DNA from: G963674685 sp964591275
GTDB lineage: Bacteria > Lernaellota > Lernaellaia > JACKCT01
Length of the DNA stretch: 10,848 nt
Direction of reading: 5' to 3'
NCBI GenBank assembly: GCA_964591275.1
Contig: CAZQAE010000121.1
Span: 1-10,848 of the forward strand
A model generated the notes under the pieces. That model worked only from the letters and a program-made list of their open reading frames with translations. It searched no databases and was not told where the DNA came from. Positions 1 through 6,354 of the stretch are shown here, piece by piece (position 1 is the first letter of the stretch; the number at the start of each line of letters is the position of its first letter). Position numbers and translations under genes: made by a program.

Positions 1-1073
1 ACACATCGGTCAATGACGCAAGAGCGGTAAAAGATTTGCTGATTAGCAAATATGGCTTTCCGGCGGCGAATGTCACTGAACTATTCGACTATAAGGCGAC
101 GAGGGGGAATATTCTTCGTACATTACGCGAGTTGTCGATTACCCTGGACGATAACGATGCCCTGGTGATCTATTTCGCCGGACACGGCGTTGAGGACATA
201 GCTACATCCACTGGATATTGGATACCCGCCGATGCGACACCCAACGCCTACGAAACCTATGTTTCCAATGGTGACATCCGAACCTATCTACGTGCCATTA
301 AAGCAAGGCACATCTTCCTTGTATCCGATTCCTGCTTTTCCGGAACTCTATTGGCCCAACGCGCCATGCCAGGCGAGATCGACGAGCGTTTCTACGCACG
401 CAAAGCCGCCTCGCGCTCCCGTGTTGTGCTGACAAGCGGCGGCAAGGAACCGGTGATGGATTCTGGACATTCCGGTCACTCGGTCTTTGGTTATTTTTTC
501 TTGAAGATTTTGCGTGACTACGACAGACCCTATCTGATCCCCACGCAAATATTTGTGGAAGTCGGCCCACTTGTGGCCAACAACGCTCCCCAGACTCCGC
601 AATGGGGCGCTCTGCGCGATGCGATGGACGAGGGTGGCGAGATCGTTTTCGTCAATCGGCAATACAAGGCACCTGCCAAACTACCGCCGGTCGTTGTGGT
701 AAAGGAACCTGTGAAGAAAACTCCTGAGAAGGACGATCCACCAACGATGCGTACAGCGGCGTGGATATGTACAGGCATCGCCGTCGCGGGAATCGGAACG
801 GGAGCGGTCTTCTATGTTCGCTCAAAGGATTACCACGATTCCTATACGGAGGCGGACACAGAAGATGATGCCAATGATGCTCGTAGCGGCGGGCAAACCG
901 CCCAATCGATCAGCCAGGCAGGTTTCGCTGTCGGCATAGTCTCCGGCGCGGCGGCGACATATTTCTTTTTGTCCGGCAAGGATTCAAGTAAAAGCACCTG
1001 GCTTGGGAATTTCGATTTTGTTTACAGTCAAAAAGACGACGTGAATCAAGCCGCCGTTCTTTATCGCTGGTGA
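1..1073 (+). CDS. Membrane-anchored caspase-like protease (peptidase C14), 5' end outside window
   Basis: The frame is open from base 3 into the window edge and already reads typical C14 sequence (SVNDARAVKDLL), so the true start lies upstream and the TTG at 36 is not the start. The p20-like caspase domain has an intact dyad: His in YFAGHG (codon 183-185) and Cys in VSDSCFSG (codon 333-335). A Pro/Lys-rich linker (about 696-750) leads to two hydrophobic helices (about 756-818 and 915-974) separated by an acidic loop, then a short tail ending in W. Two late helices behind a soluble catalytic domain suggest anchoring in the inner membrane, though orientation cannot be settled. The family cleaves peptides by Cys/His catalysis; substrate unknown. 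The stop is 17 bases before the next gene, so the two are probably co-transcribed. The caspase assignment is secure; its biological role is not. Confidence 0.88.
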   Translation, partial: TSVNDARAVKDLLISKYGFPAANVTELFDYKATRGNILRTLRELSITLDDNDALVIYFAGHGVEDIATSTGYWIPADATPNAYETYVSNGDIRTYLRAIKARHIFLVSDSCFSGTLLAQRAMPGEIDERFYARKAASRSRVVLTSGGKEPVMDSGHSGHSVFGYFFLKILRDYDRPYLIPTQIFVEVGPLVANNAPQTPQWGALRDAMDEGGEIVFVNRQYKAPAKLPPVVVVKEPVKKTPEKDDPPTMRTAAWICTGIAVAGIGTGAVFYVRSKDYHDSYTEADTEDDANDARSGGQTAQSISQAGFAVGIVSGAAATYFFLSGKDSSKSTWLGNFDFVYSQKDDVNQAAVLYRW

Positions 1074-1090
1074 TGGAGGAATAAGAAAGA

Positions 1091-1774
1091 ATGAGACAAA
1101 CAAGAATCTATCTGCTTTCTTTACTCCTGGTTTTCGCTTGCCTTTTCCTCCTTGCACCTTTCATATCCTGTTTCGACTATTTCGACTGGTCCGACGAAGC
1201 CAGCCCGGCATTGAGCGAAGATGAGGACGATGACGCAGACGACGATGACGCCTCCGACGACGACGCCTCCGACGACGACGCCTCCGACGACGACGCCCCC
1301 GACGACGACGCTACCACCGGCGATGTATGGGAGGATTCCAATTCCGGCCTGATGTGGCAGAATGCTTCGGACTGCTGTTACGACTGGAGCGAGGCGAAAA
1401 GTCACTGTCAAAATCTGAATTGGGGCTGGTACGAGGACTGGCGACTGCCTTCCATCTCCGAGCTTCGGAGCTTGATCCGGGGATGCTCAGCCACTGAAAC
1501 CGGCGGTTCCTGCGGAGTGACCGATAGCTGCCTTGAGTACTCATGTCAGGATAGCTCCTGTCATGAATGTTCGAGCGGAGGAGGCCCCGCCGATGGGTGC
1601 TATTGGCCGTCTCAGTTGAATGGTGACTGTTCGCATTATTGGTCTTCCTCCGCGGTCGCGGATTACGACAGCCCCGCGTGGTACGTCTATTTCGACTACG
1701 GCTACGTAGACTACTACCGTGGCTCCTACGTCGTCGGTGCCAACGGCTTCGGCGGTGTGCGCTGTGTCCGTTAG
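1091..1774 (+). CDS. DUF1566 (Lcl C-terminal-like) lipoprotein with acidic repeat linker; candidate DGR target
   Basis: The start ATG follows GGAGGA at 1076-1081. The 227-residue protein begins with a hydrophobic signal (residues 5-26) and a lipobox-like FISC with Cys27; Cys17 is a weaker alternative. Residues 41-75 are an almost pure Asp/Ala/Ser linker made of DDDAS units. From about residue 80 it is a DUF1566/Lcl-type domain: GLMWQN, then EAKSHCQNLN, WRLPSISELRSLI, YWSSS and a closing GVRCVR. This domain has a C-lectin-like fold and binds ligands rather than catalysing reactions. About ten cysteines in the domain suggest disulfides outside the cytoplasm. The last 45 codons have the layout of a DGR variable region (listed separately). 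It sits between two caspase genes, which suggests a surface sensor or adhesin tied to them; that role is inferred. Confidence 0.85.
   Translation: MRQTRIYLLSLLLVFACLFLLAPFISCFDYFDWSDEASPALSEDEDDDADDDDASDDDASDDDASDDDAPDDDATTGDVWEDSNSGLMWQNASDCCYDWSEAKSHCQNLNWGWYEDWRLPSISELRSLIRGCSATETGGSCGVTDSCLEYSCQDSSCHECSSGGGPADGCYWPSQLNGDCSHYWSSSAVADYDSPAWYVYFDYGYVDYYRGSYVVGANGFGGVRCVR
1241..1315 (+). repeat. In-frame 15-bp tandem repeat, five units (DDDAS linker)
   Basis: Five consecutive 15-base units start at 1241, 1256, 1271, 1286 and 1301. Their pattern is GACGACGACGCCTCC, with small changes in the first, fourth and fifth units. Each encodes DDD plus Ala and Ser, Pro or Thr, giving a flexible, strongly acidic spacer between the lipid anchor and the folded domain. 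Because the unit is a multiple of three, copy-number slippage would change linker length without breaking the frame. Confidence 0.9.
1640..1771 (+). other. Candidate DGR variable region at the 3' end of the DUF1566 gene
   Basis: The segment runs from the W of YWSSS to the closing VRCVR. Between TGG at 1679 and GTG at 1757 there are 25 codons, and all but GTA end in C or T. Fixed W, V, F, G and V sit at the spacing known from DGR-type Lcl variable regions (W.V.F..G.V), and the residues between them are Y, D, R, G, S, V, A, N and F. Each of those is encoded by a codon reachable from AAC or AAT by changing only adenines, which is the DGR mutational signature. Ordinary DUF1566 domains share much of the W.V.F..G scaffold, so the pattern is suggestive rather than decisive. 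No adenine-rich template copy is present in the window. Confidence 0.5.
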
Positions 1775-1867
1775 CAACCCGTGAAGGTTAGTGATTCGGT
1801 GACTTGGTTTTTTGCCGCGCCAATTCAATTTCAGCAGTCGCAGTTTTTGGAGAGTGAGGAAAAATAG

Positions 1868-3715
1868 ATGAAATTGAAAATCGGCTTCGTTGTTGTTGCT
1901 ACAGCCTTCCTTTTTGTTACGGCTCTAGTTTCAGCCCAAACCAAAGGCGGTGGCTTCTCCGACGCTCAAACACAACAAGCAAACTGGTATGCCGACAGCG
2001 TCGCGTTCGTAGTCGGCATTAACTCCTACTCCCAAGGCTGGGGGCGGCTCTCCGCCGGAGTGAGCGATGCGAAGAAGATGGCTAAGACCCTACGCAAACG
2101 TGGCTTCACGGTCTTCGAGCTTTACGACACGAAGGCCAAGGGGCCGGAGATTATCAAGCAATTGCGAAAAGCCGCCCAGCGAGTCGGGAAAAATGACCGT
2201 TTCGTTTTCTACTATTCCGGCCACGGCCACACGCAACGTAGCGCTTTCGACGATAGCGAAATCGGCTATCTCGTACCCATCGAGGGACGTTCGGGCGACA
2301 CCACCAGCTACATACCAATGGATCAGCTTCGCACGGAGATCATGAACAATTGCGCAGCGAAGCATGTTCTTGTGGTTGTGGACTCGTGCTTCTCCGGCAC
2401 CTTGCTCACAAGATCGACTATCGCCGACTCCTCCATATCAGATTACCTGAGCAAGAAGGGCATCTACGGCATTACTGCGGGGATGCAGGATCAGCCCGCA
2501 GTGGACGGCCTCTTCACGAATGTGCTTGTGGAGGGCATGAACGGCAACGCGGATTATAATGGCGACGGCTATGTCACTTTCAAAGAACTGGGCATGTACG
2601 CCGAAAATAATGTGAAGGCCAAGAACAGGCACCAGACGCCAGATTACGGCGTCATGTATGGCGCGGGGCAGTTCGTGTTCGCCAGGGCGGGGGAAACGGT
2701 CGCTCCTCCCGATCTGAAACCACCAGTTTCGGCAAAATCAACATGGGTTCCACCCGACACTGATTACGACGCCATCGCCCAGGCCGAGCAGCAGCGCATC
2801 GAGGCAGTGAAAGCAACCGAAACGAAAAACCGTGCGGCAAAACAGAAGGCCATTCGTAAAACATACGCAAAGGTCAAAGGCTATAAGCAAAGCTCCGACT
2901 ATTCCACGTCGGCTAAGAAAAAGATTTTCAAACAATTCCTGTCCGACTTTCCCGATGACAATCCCTATTACGATGAGGTCGATGGTTGGTACAACGAACC
3001 GGAAGCTGACGGCGATATGGCTCACATTCCCGCCGGTTGGTTCAACGTGGGCTGCTCGTCTGGAGATTCACAGTGCAGCAACGAAGAAAAGCCGCGCAAG
3101 CGCGTTTACGTGGACGCCTTCTACATGGATGTGCATGAGGTGACGAACGCTGAATATCGCTCCTGCGTATCTTCCGGTTCCTGTGAGGCGATTGACGAGA
3201 GTGCCTGCTATAAACTCACCGATGGAGAATGGGAAACAGGCGGCAATCTAAGTTCCTCATTCAAGGGTTCGGATCAGCCGGTAGTTTGCGTAAACTGGAA
3301 GCAGGCGCGTTCCTATTGCTCGGCGCAAGGCAAACGCCTTCCCACCGAAGCCGAATGGGAGAAGGCGGCGCGAGGAGGCACAAGCGGAGCAATATATGGA
3401 AACCTGGACTCGGTCGCCTGGTACAGGGACAATTCCAACAAAAAAACACATCCGGTTGGTCAAAAGCAGCCCAATGCTTACGGACTCTATGACACGCTGG
3501 GCAATGTTTATGAGTGGTGTGAGGATTGGTACGACGAGGACTACTATAGTCGGATACCTGAAAGAAACCCAGCAAACCGTACAAAAGCAACGTATCGCGT
3601 TCTTCGCGGCGGTAGCTGGGACTATAATCCTCAATACCTGCGCGCGTCGAACCGGTTTGGGCTCAATCCTACGTTCGGGAACAACAACTTCGGATTCCGA
3701 TGTTCCCGGGACTGA
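1868..3715 (+). CDS. Secreted caspase (C14) fused to a C-terminal FGE-sulfatase-like (C-lectin fold) domain
   Basis: ATG 1868 follows the purine-rich GAGTGAGGA (1852-1860) and directly abuts the TAG at 1865-1867. The 615-residue protein has a signal peptide (residues 1-23, VSA before Gln24), so it is exported. The caspase domain (about 40-275) carries His119 in YYSGHG and Cys174 in VDSCFSG. Within it, residues 229-240 form a textbook EF-hand calcium loop with D229, N231, D233, T237 and E240. A charged, probably helical linker (about 295-375) joins an FGE-like domain (about 383-613) with IPAGWFNVG, EVTNAEY, RLPTEAEWEKAARGG, GNVYEWCEDW, RGGSW and GFRC. The two catalytic cysteines of true FGE (GGS..C....C) are absent (GGSWDYNPQYL), so formylglycine synthesis is unlikely and ligand binding more likely. 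The first 70 residues match the stub at 6486, marking a paralogous pair. Confidence 0.92.
   Translation: MKLKIGFVVVATAFLFVTALVSAQTKGGGFSDAQTQQANWYADSVAFVVGINSYSQGWGRLSAGVSDAKKMAKTLRKRGFTVFELYDTKAKGPEIIKQLRKAAQRVGKNDRFVFYYSGHGHTQRSAFDDSEIGYLVPIEGRSGDTTSYIPMDQLRTEIMNNCAAKHVLVVVDSCFSGTLLTRSTIADSSISDYLSKKGIYGITAGMQDQPAVDGLFTNVLVEGMNGNADYNGDGYVTFKELGMYAENNVKAKNRHQTPDYGVMYGAGQFVFARAGETVAPPDLKPPVSAKSTWVPPDTDYDAIAQAEQQRIEAVKATETKNRAAKQKAIRKTYAKVKGYKQSSDYSTSAKKKIFKQFLSDFPDDNPYYDEVDGWYNEPEADGDMAHIPAGWFNVGCSSGDSQCSNEEKPRKRVYVDAFYMDVHEVTNAEYRSCVSSGSCEAIDESACYKLTDGEWETGGNLSSSFKGSDQPVVCVNWKQARSYCSAQGKRLPTEAEWEKAARGGTSGAIYGNLDSVAWYRDNSNKKTHPVGQKQPNAYGLYDTLGNVYEWCEDWYDEDYYSRIPERNPANRTKATYRVLRGGSWDYNPQYLRASNRFGLNPTFGNNNFGFRCSRD
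3596..3712 (+). other. Candidate DGR variable region in the FGE-like domain
   Basis: This is the extreme 3' end of the caspase-FGE gene, residues 577-615. It has the fixed scaffold of FGE-type DGR targets: RVLRGGSW, then LRASNR, a proline, an Asn-rich stretch and GFR. Positions that vary in known targets here hold D, Y, N, Y, then F, G, L, N, then F, G, N, N, N, F. Most are NNY codons, including three unchanged AAC codons in a row (3680-3688); GGG, used twice, and CAA do not fit a simple AAC template. Non-DGR FGE domains share the scaffold. Support comes from the hairpin and the Avd-like start immediately downstream. Confidence 0.45.
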
Positions 3716-3744
3716 AAAATCACTTAACACTTAATTCTTACTCC

Positions 3745-3779
3745 CTTAAACCGCGCCGTAAGGCGCGGTCGAATTTAAG
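3745..3779 (+). other. GC hairpin with 8-bp stem and GTAA loop, just past the variable region
   Basis: ACCGCGCC (3750-3757) and GGCGCGGT (3762-3769) pair perfectly around the tetraloop GTAA. Outer arms CTTAAA (3745-3750) and TTTAAG (3774-3779) can add a second, AT-rich stem. It begins about 35 bases after the stop of the caspase-FGE gene. The 8-bp stem and 4-nt loop match the size of the hairpin/cruciform used for target recognition downstream of the variable region in the Bordetella phage DGR. An intrinsic terminator is the alternative, but no T-run follows the stem (TCGAATTT), which weakens that reading. Confidence 0.6.
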
Positions 3780-3788
3780 ATTGAGCAA

Positions 3789-4133
3789 ATGAAAAAAGAT
3801 TTACCTGCTGTTCAAAAGGCTTTTGACCTGTCATATATCAGCCGCCGCGCATTACGAATAATAGAGTGCTTCACCCGCGCCGCCACGCGAGGCGCGATTA
3901 TTTTTTTTGAGAAAATATTCAAACCCGCCGCCGCGTGGGCGATGGGTCAGAGCGGGTATCTGGCCGCACCGGTCGACGACAGCAGCACCGGCAAAACTCG
4001 GCGCTTGACGAACTCTTTGGATTTTCAATTCCTTGCGATCATCAAACTCATCTTGCAAAAATTTCCCGTAGTTGGCAGGTTCACAGCACGCCAATGTCAA
4101 ATGACAAACGAGTTTGGCGCGGCACAATTCTGA
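3789..4133 (+). pseudogene. Possible decayed avd (DGR accessory protein): only the first ~14 codons recognisable
   Basis: The frame opens MKKDLPAVQKAFDL, resembling the amino end of Avd-type four-helix proteins of DGRs, which often begin like (D)LP..QK.YDL. After residue 14 the resemblance stops: the expected helix and FPR.xRF.LG motif are missing, and the frame runs through a strong terminator at 3876-3908 and low-similarity sequence to 4133. The canonical DGR order places avd directly after the variable region, exactly where this lies. There is no good Shine-Dalgarno (AAGATTGAGCAA precedes ATG). I read it as a truncated avd start joined to unrelated sequence. A chance open frame is the main alternative; the match rests on a short motif recalled from family knowledge. 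I see nothing else recognisable between 3909 and 4140. Confidence 0.35.
3876..3908 (+). terminator. Strong rho-independent terminator
   Basis: CGCGCC (3876-3881) pairs with GGCGCG (3891-3896) around a 9-nt loop, followed by ATTA and eight T residues (3901-3908). This is the clearest intrinsic terminator in the window and would end transcription from the caspase-FGE gene and the Avd-like stub, separating them from ihfA. Because it lies inside the frame opening at 3789, it argues that the frame is not a functional gene beyond its first codons. Confidence 0.75.
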
Positions 4134-4152
4134 AATGCAGCAGGGAGGTCGT

Positions 4153-4434
4153 ATGACCAGGATTGATCTTGTCAAAGCGATTTACGAGCGCGTTGGTTTT
4201 TCAAAGAATGAATCGGCGAGCATCGTCAAGATGGTCTTTGAGACCATCAAGGGCACGCTGGGCAAGGGTGAGAACATCAAGATTTCCGGCTTCGGAAACT
4301 TCAATATCCGCGAGAAGCGGGAGCGCATTGGCCGTAATCCGCAGACGAAGGAGGCGATGACAATTTCTGCGCGGCGAGTGCTGACTTTCAGACCGAGTCC
4401 GGTGCTGCGTAATAAAGTAAAGGGTGGCTTGTGA
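4153..4434 (+). CDS. ihfA: Integration host factor alpha subunit (IHF/HU family)
   Basis: ATG 4153 is chosen because GGGAGG (4143-4148) lies four bases upstream and the product then begins MTRIDLVKAIYERVG, the normal IHF-alpha amino end; the earlier in-frame start at 4114 has no such support. The 93-residue length is typical. Visible signatures are the dimer-forming helices (SKNESASIVKMVFETIKGTL), ENIKISGFGNF, and the DNA-minor-groove arm with GRNPQTKEAM, including the intercalating Pro of the RNP motif. IHF is an alpha/beta heterodimer that bends DNA sharply at specific sites and assists recombination, replication and transcription. It has no pheST or other usual translation-gene neighbours here, so it may be a second, accessory copy. 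The spacer after 3909 could hold its promoter; I could not pick out convincing boxes. Confidence 0.9.
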   Translation: MTRIDLVKAIYERVGFSKNESASIVKMVFETIKGTLGKGENIKISGFGNFNIREKRERIGRNPQTKEAMTISARRVLTFRPSPVLRNKVKGGL

Positions 4435-4577
4435 TTTGGCGGTGGACGACTTCACCCTCACCGAGATACGAGCGTGGTGGCCGTCGTTTGAGCGTGCAGA
4501 TCGTCAAGAAGGTGCTCGCCCAGATGAAGGCGGAGGGCAAGGTCACGCTGAGCGGGCACGGGCGCGGGGCAAAGTGA
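4424..4577 (+). pseudogene. Frameshifted C-terminal winged-helix fragment
   Basis: Two frames join into one sensible domain if one T is removed from the TTT at 4487-4489. The first frame, which can open at GTG 4424 inside the end of ihfA, reads VDDFTLTEIRAWWPS. The second reads LSVQIVKKVLAQMKAEGKVTLSG and ends HGRGAK at TGA 4575-4577. Together they give helix, recognition helix and beta-wing (FTLTEIR, then VKKVLAQMKAEGKV, then GRG), the usual C-terminal winged helix of larger regulators, helicases or Fic-like proteins. Nothing resembling the body of such a protein is present. It is therefore either a leftover 3' end joined to ihfA, or a small gene of about 50 residues broken by a frameshift or a sequencing error. 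The parent family cannot be named. Confidence 0.5.
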
Positions 4578-4600
4578 GTGAAGTCTACATGGGGAACATC

Positions 4601-5059
4601 ATGAGAAATCTACAGGGACTCAAACCCTCGGTCTCGCGACAGACCTTGCTTCTGCTTGCAGGGCTTATTTGGATCGGTGTTGGCACCATGCTCCTGAGCT
4701 TTGCCGCCGGATGGCTGCGAGATAGTCATTCTGTCCATTTCATAATGCTGGTCGCCATCGGTGTGTTAGCCGCTTTGCTTATCCATCACTTCGGTTTTCT
4801 GAGGGTCGTGGACAAAAACCTCAGTCGGCTCATACCGATGGAAGGCAAGCGCTGCGTGTTCTCGTTCATGTCGTGGAAGAGCTACCTCGTGGTCGGGTTT
4901 ATGATGGCTATGGGCATGGGGCTGCGTCACTCGCCGATTCCCAGGCCGTATCTTGCGGTGCTCTACATCGGCATCGGGCTTGCTCTCATCCTGTCCAGTA
5001 TTCGTTACCTGCGCGTCCTGCTGCTGGCTCGCAAGACCAAAGTAAGTTCATGGAAGTGA
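4601..5059 (+). CDS. Conserved four-helix membrane protein of unknown function
   Basis: ATG 4601 is preferred because GGGGA (4591-4595) lies six bases upstream; ATG 4589, four codons earlier, is possible. From 4601 the product has 152 residues and four hydrophobic segments at about 14-38, 46-68, 92-109 and 115-136, placing both ends on the same side, probably the cytoplasm given the basic tails. Notable elements are the amino-terminal LKPSVSRQ, a Lys/Arg-rich loop with a single Cys (KRCVFSF), and RHSPIPRPYLAVLYIGIG between helices 3 and 4. I recall similar short proteins in many Gram-negative genomes annotated only as hypothetical; no function is known to me. It is followed after 62 bases by the 410-residue gene, so the two could be co-transcribed. 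Confidence 0.8.
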   Translation: MRNLQGLKPSVSRQTLLLLAGLIWIGVGTMLLSFAAGWLRDSHSVHFIMLVAIGVLAALLIHHFGFLRVVDKNLSRLIPMEGKRCVFSFMSWKSYLVVGFMMAMGMGLRHSPIPRPYLAVLYIGIGLALILSSIRYLRVLLLARKTKVSSWK

Positions 5060-5121
5060 TCGGCGAGGCGAAAGATGGGTAATGCTTTTCTCCACTCGAT
5101 GCGATAGCGCCGGAGTTCTCA

Positions 5122-6354
5122 ATGCCAGTTGATTCTTTATCCGTGACGATAACGCTGCACGAGCGTGATCTACTCCTGAATGAAACCACCGCTATCGGGG
5201 AAGATGTTCTGTCGAAGATTCGCGTTGCAGAGGTCGTGGGCGACAAGATTAGGTTTTCGATTTCGCCGGACGACCTCAGCCATTTGTTGGATAACATGGC
5301 CTTCGAGGCCAACCATGCCGTCAGCACGGAAATAGAATTGGTGTTTGAGCGTCTTTATCATCGCATGGAGAAGATTGATGACACTTGGTGCAAGAAGGAA
5401 ATAGAGCAACCCCTCATCACAAATCCGCCGTCGAAAGGAGTTGTTGAAGTGCACCGGTCGGAGGTGAACGAAGACCTCGTCCGCCTGAAGCACCAAGAGC
5501 TATTGAGCTTTGGGCGAAGACCCATGCAGCAATATTTCGACGCGCCGATTCAGGCTCTGGGCGGTTTGACCCCGAAACAGATGCAGGCGCTATTCCGTGA
5601 TGGGTGGTGGGGCAAGGAAGCGATAATCCGGCTGAACACCGAACTCGGCCTGGACGATTTCGCGGCCTCCCGCTTCTTGAAAAATGCGCGAACCTTTTTA
5701 CAGGTGCTTCAAGATGTCGGGAGTGCGCCTCTGACCGTGAAGGGCAACCTGGCGCGTAAGTTCGTCGGCGAAATGCTCGAACGTATGGAAATGGATGACG
5801 ATTATAAGAAGGAGATTTTAGAGTACAACAAGGTCGTTAATGAGGATGACCTCTGGCCGCTGCACATTCTTCGAATGGTTTGCTCGATGGCCAAGCTCGT
5901 TCGCAAGTATAAGAAGCGCCTTGTGGCCACAAAGTTGGGGAAATCCCTGCTGGCTGAGGAGAAGGCGGGGCAACTCTACGCCAGATTGTTCGATGCCCAC
6001 TTCACCAAGTTCAATCTCGCCTATCTCGACAGTCTGCCCGATGTGCATCACACGGTGCAGGAATTTATCCCATACAGCCTCTATCGGCTGGCACATTTGG
6101 ATGCCGACAAAGAATTTGCGATCTCCGATCTGCCCGACGTTTTGCTGCCCCCTTCACTGGTCGACGATCTGGATGCGATTAATGAGCATGTAAAAGCCGA
6201 GGATTATATCCGGTGCCGGTATCTTCTCCCTCTGGAGAAATTCGGTCTGGTTATCATCAGGCGCACGAAAGAATCAGGAGACTTTATCGAAAAGGAAAGA
6301 TACGTCCGAAAGACCGCGCTCTTAGACCGGTTTATCAAAACGCCTCGACCATGA
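5122..6354 (+). CDS. Unnamed 410-residue cytoplasmic protein with helical and winged-helix-like segments
   Basis: ATG 5122 has GGAG (5112-5115) six bases upstream. There is no signal peptide or membrane segment. Residues 1-90 form one unit (MPVDSLSVTITLHERDLLL, ending near WCKKE), and 100-135 a polar linker. From about 145 to 325 there is a coherent domain with LGGLTPKQMQALFRDGWWG, a repeated Leu/Lys-rich helix pattern, YNKVVNEDDLWPLHILR and a turn resembling the wing of a winged helix (RLVATKLGKSLL). This stretch reminds me of the helical half found in some pRiA4b ORF-3-like proteins, but the match is from memory and weak. The end, ERYVRKTALLDRFIKTPRP, lies inside a repeat whose second copy is at 10630. 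The frame and ribosome site are good; function is unknown. Confidence 0.8.
   Translation: MPVDSLSVTITLHERDLLLNETTAIGEDVLSKIRVAEVVGDKIRFSISPDDLSHLLDNMAFEANHAVSTEIELVFERLYHRMEKIDDTWCKKEIEQPLITNPPSKGVVEVHRSEVNEDLVRLKHQELLSFGRRPMQQYFDAPIQALGGLTPKQMQALFRDGWWGKEAIIRLNTELGLDDFAASRFLKNARTFLQVLQDVGSAPLTVKGNLARKFVGEMLERMEMDDDYKKEILEYNKVVNEDDLWPLHILRMVCSMAKLVRKYKKRLVATKLGKSLLAEEKAGQLYARLFDAHFTKFNLAYLDSLPDVHHTVQEFIPYSLYRLAHLDADKEFAISDLPDVLLPPSLVDDLDAINEHVKAEDYIRCRYLLPLEKFGLVIIRRTKESGDFIEKERYVRKTALLDRFIKTPRP

Noticed and set aside
1121..1411. Minus-strand frame with Val/Gly repeats
   Set aside because: It is simply the reverse reading of the Asp-rich 15-base repeat.
1775..1867. Open frame continuing 30 codons past the DUF1566 stop up to the next gene
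   Set aside because: It follows an in-frame TAG, and an open run of this length is common by chance. GVRCVR is a normal domain end, so readthrough is not supported.
3257..3730. Minus-strand open frames of 157 and 109 codons
   Set aside because: They are antisense to the FGE-like domain of a well-supported gene and have no family features.
3833..4140. DGR template repeat or reverse transcriptase between the Avd-like stub and ihfA
   Set aside because: I compared this stretch by eye with the variable region and found no adenine-rich match, and no reverse transcriptase motif (such as the YxDD box) in any reading frame.
4424..4588. Upstream extension of the four-helix membrane protein to GTG 4424
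   Set aside because: The extension is the wrong frame of the winged-helix fragment past the frameshift. ATG 4601 or 4589 with a local purine-rich site fits the protein better.
5818..6096. Other open frames overlapping the 410-residue gene on both strands
   Set aside because: They are shadows of a gene with a good start, ribosome site and coherent protein sequence.
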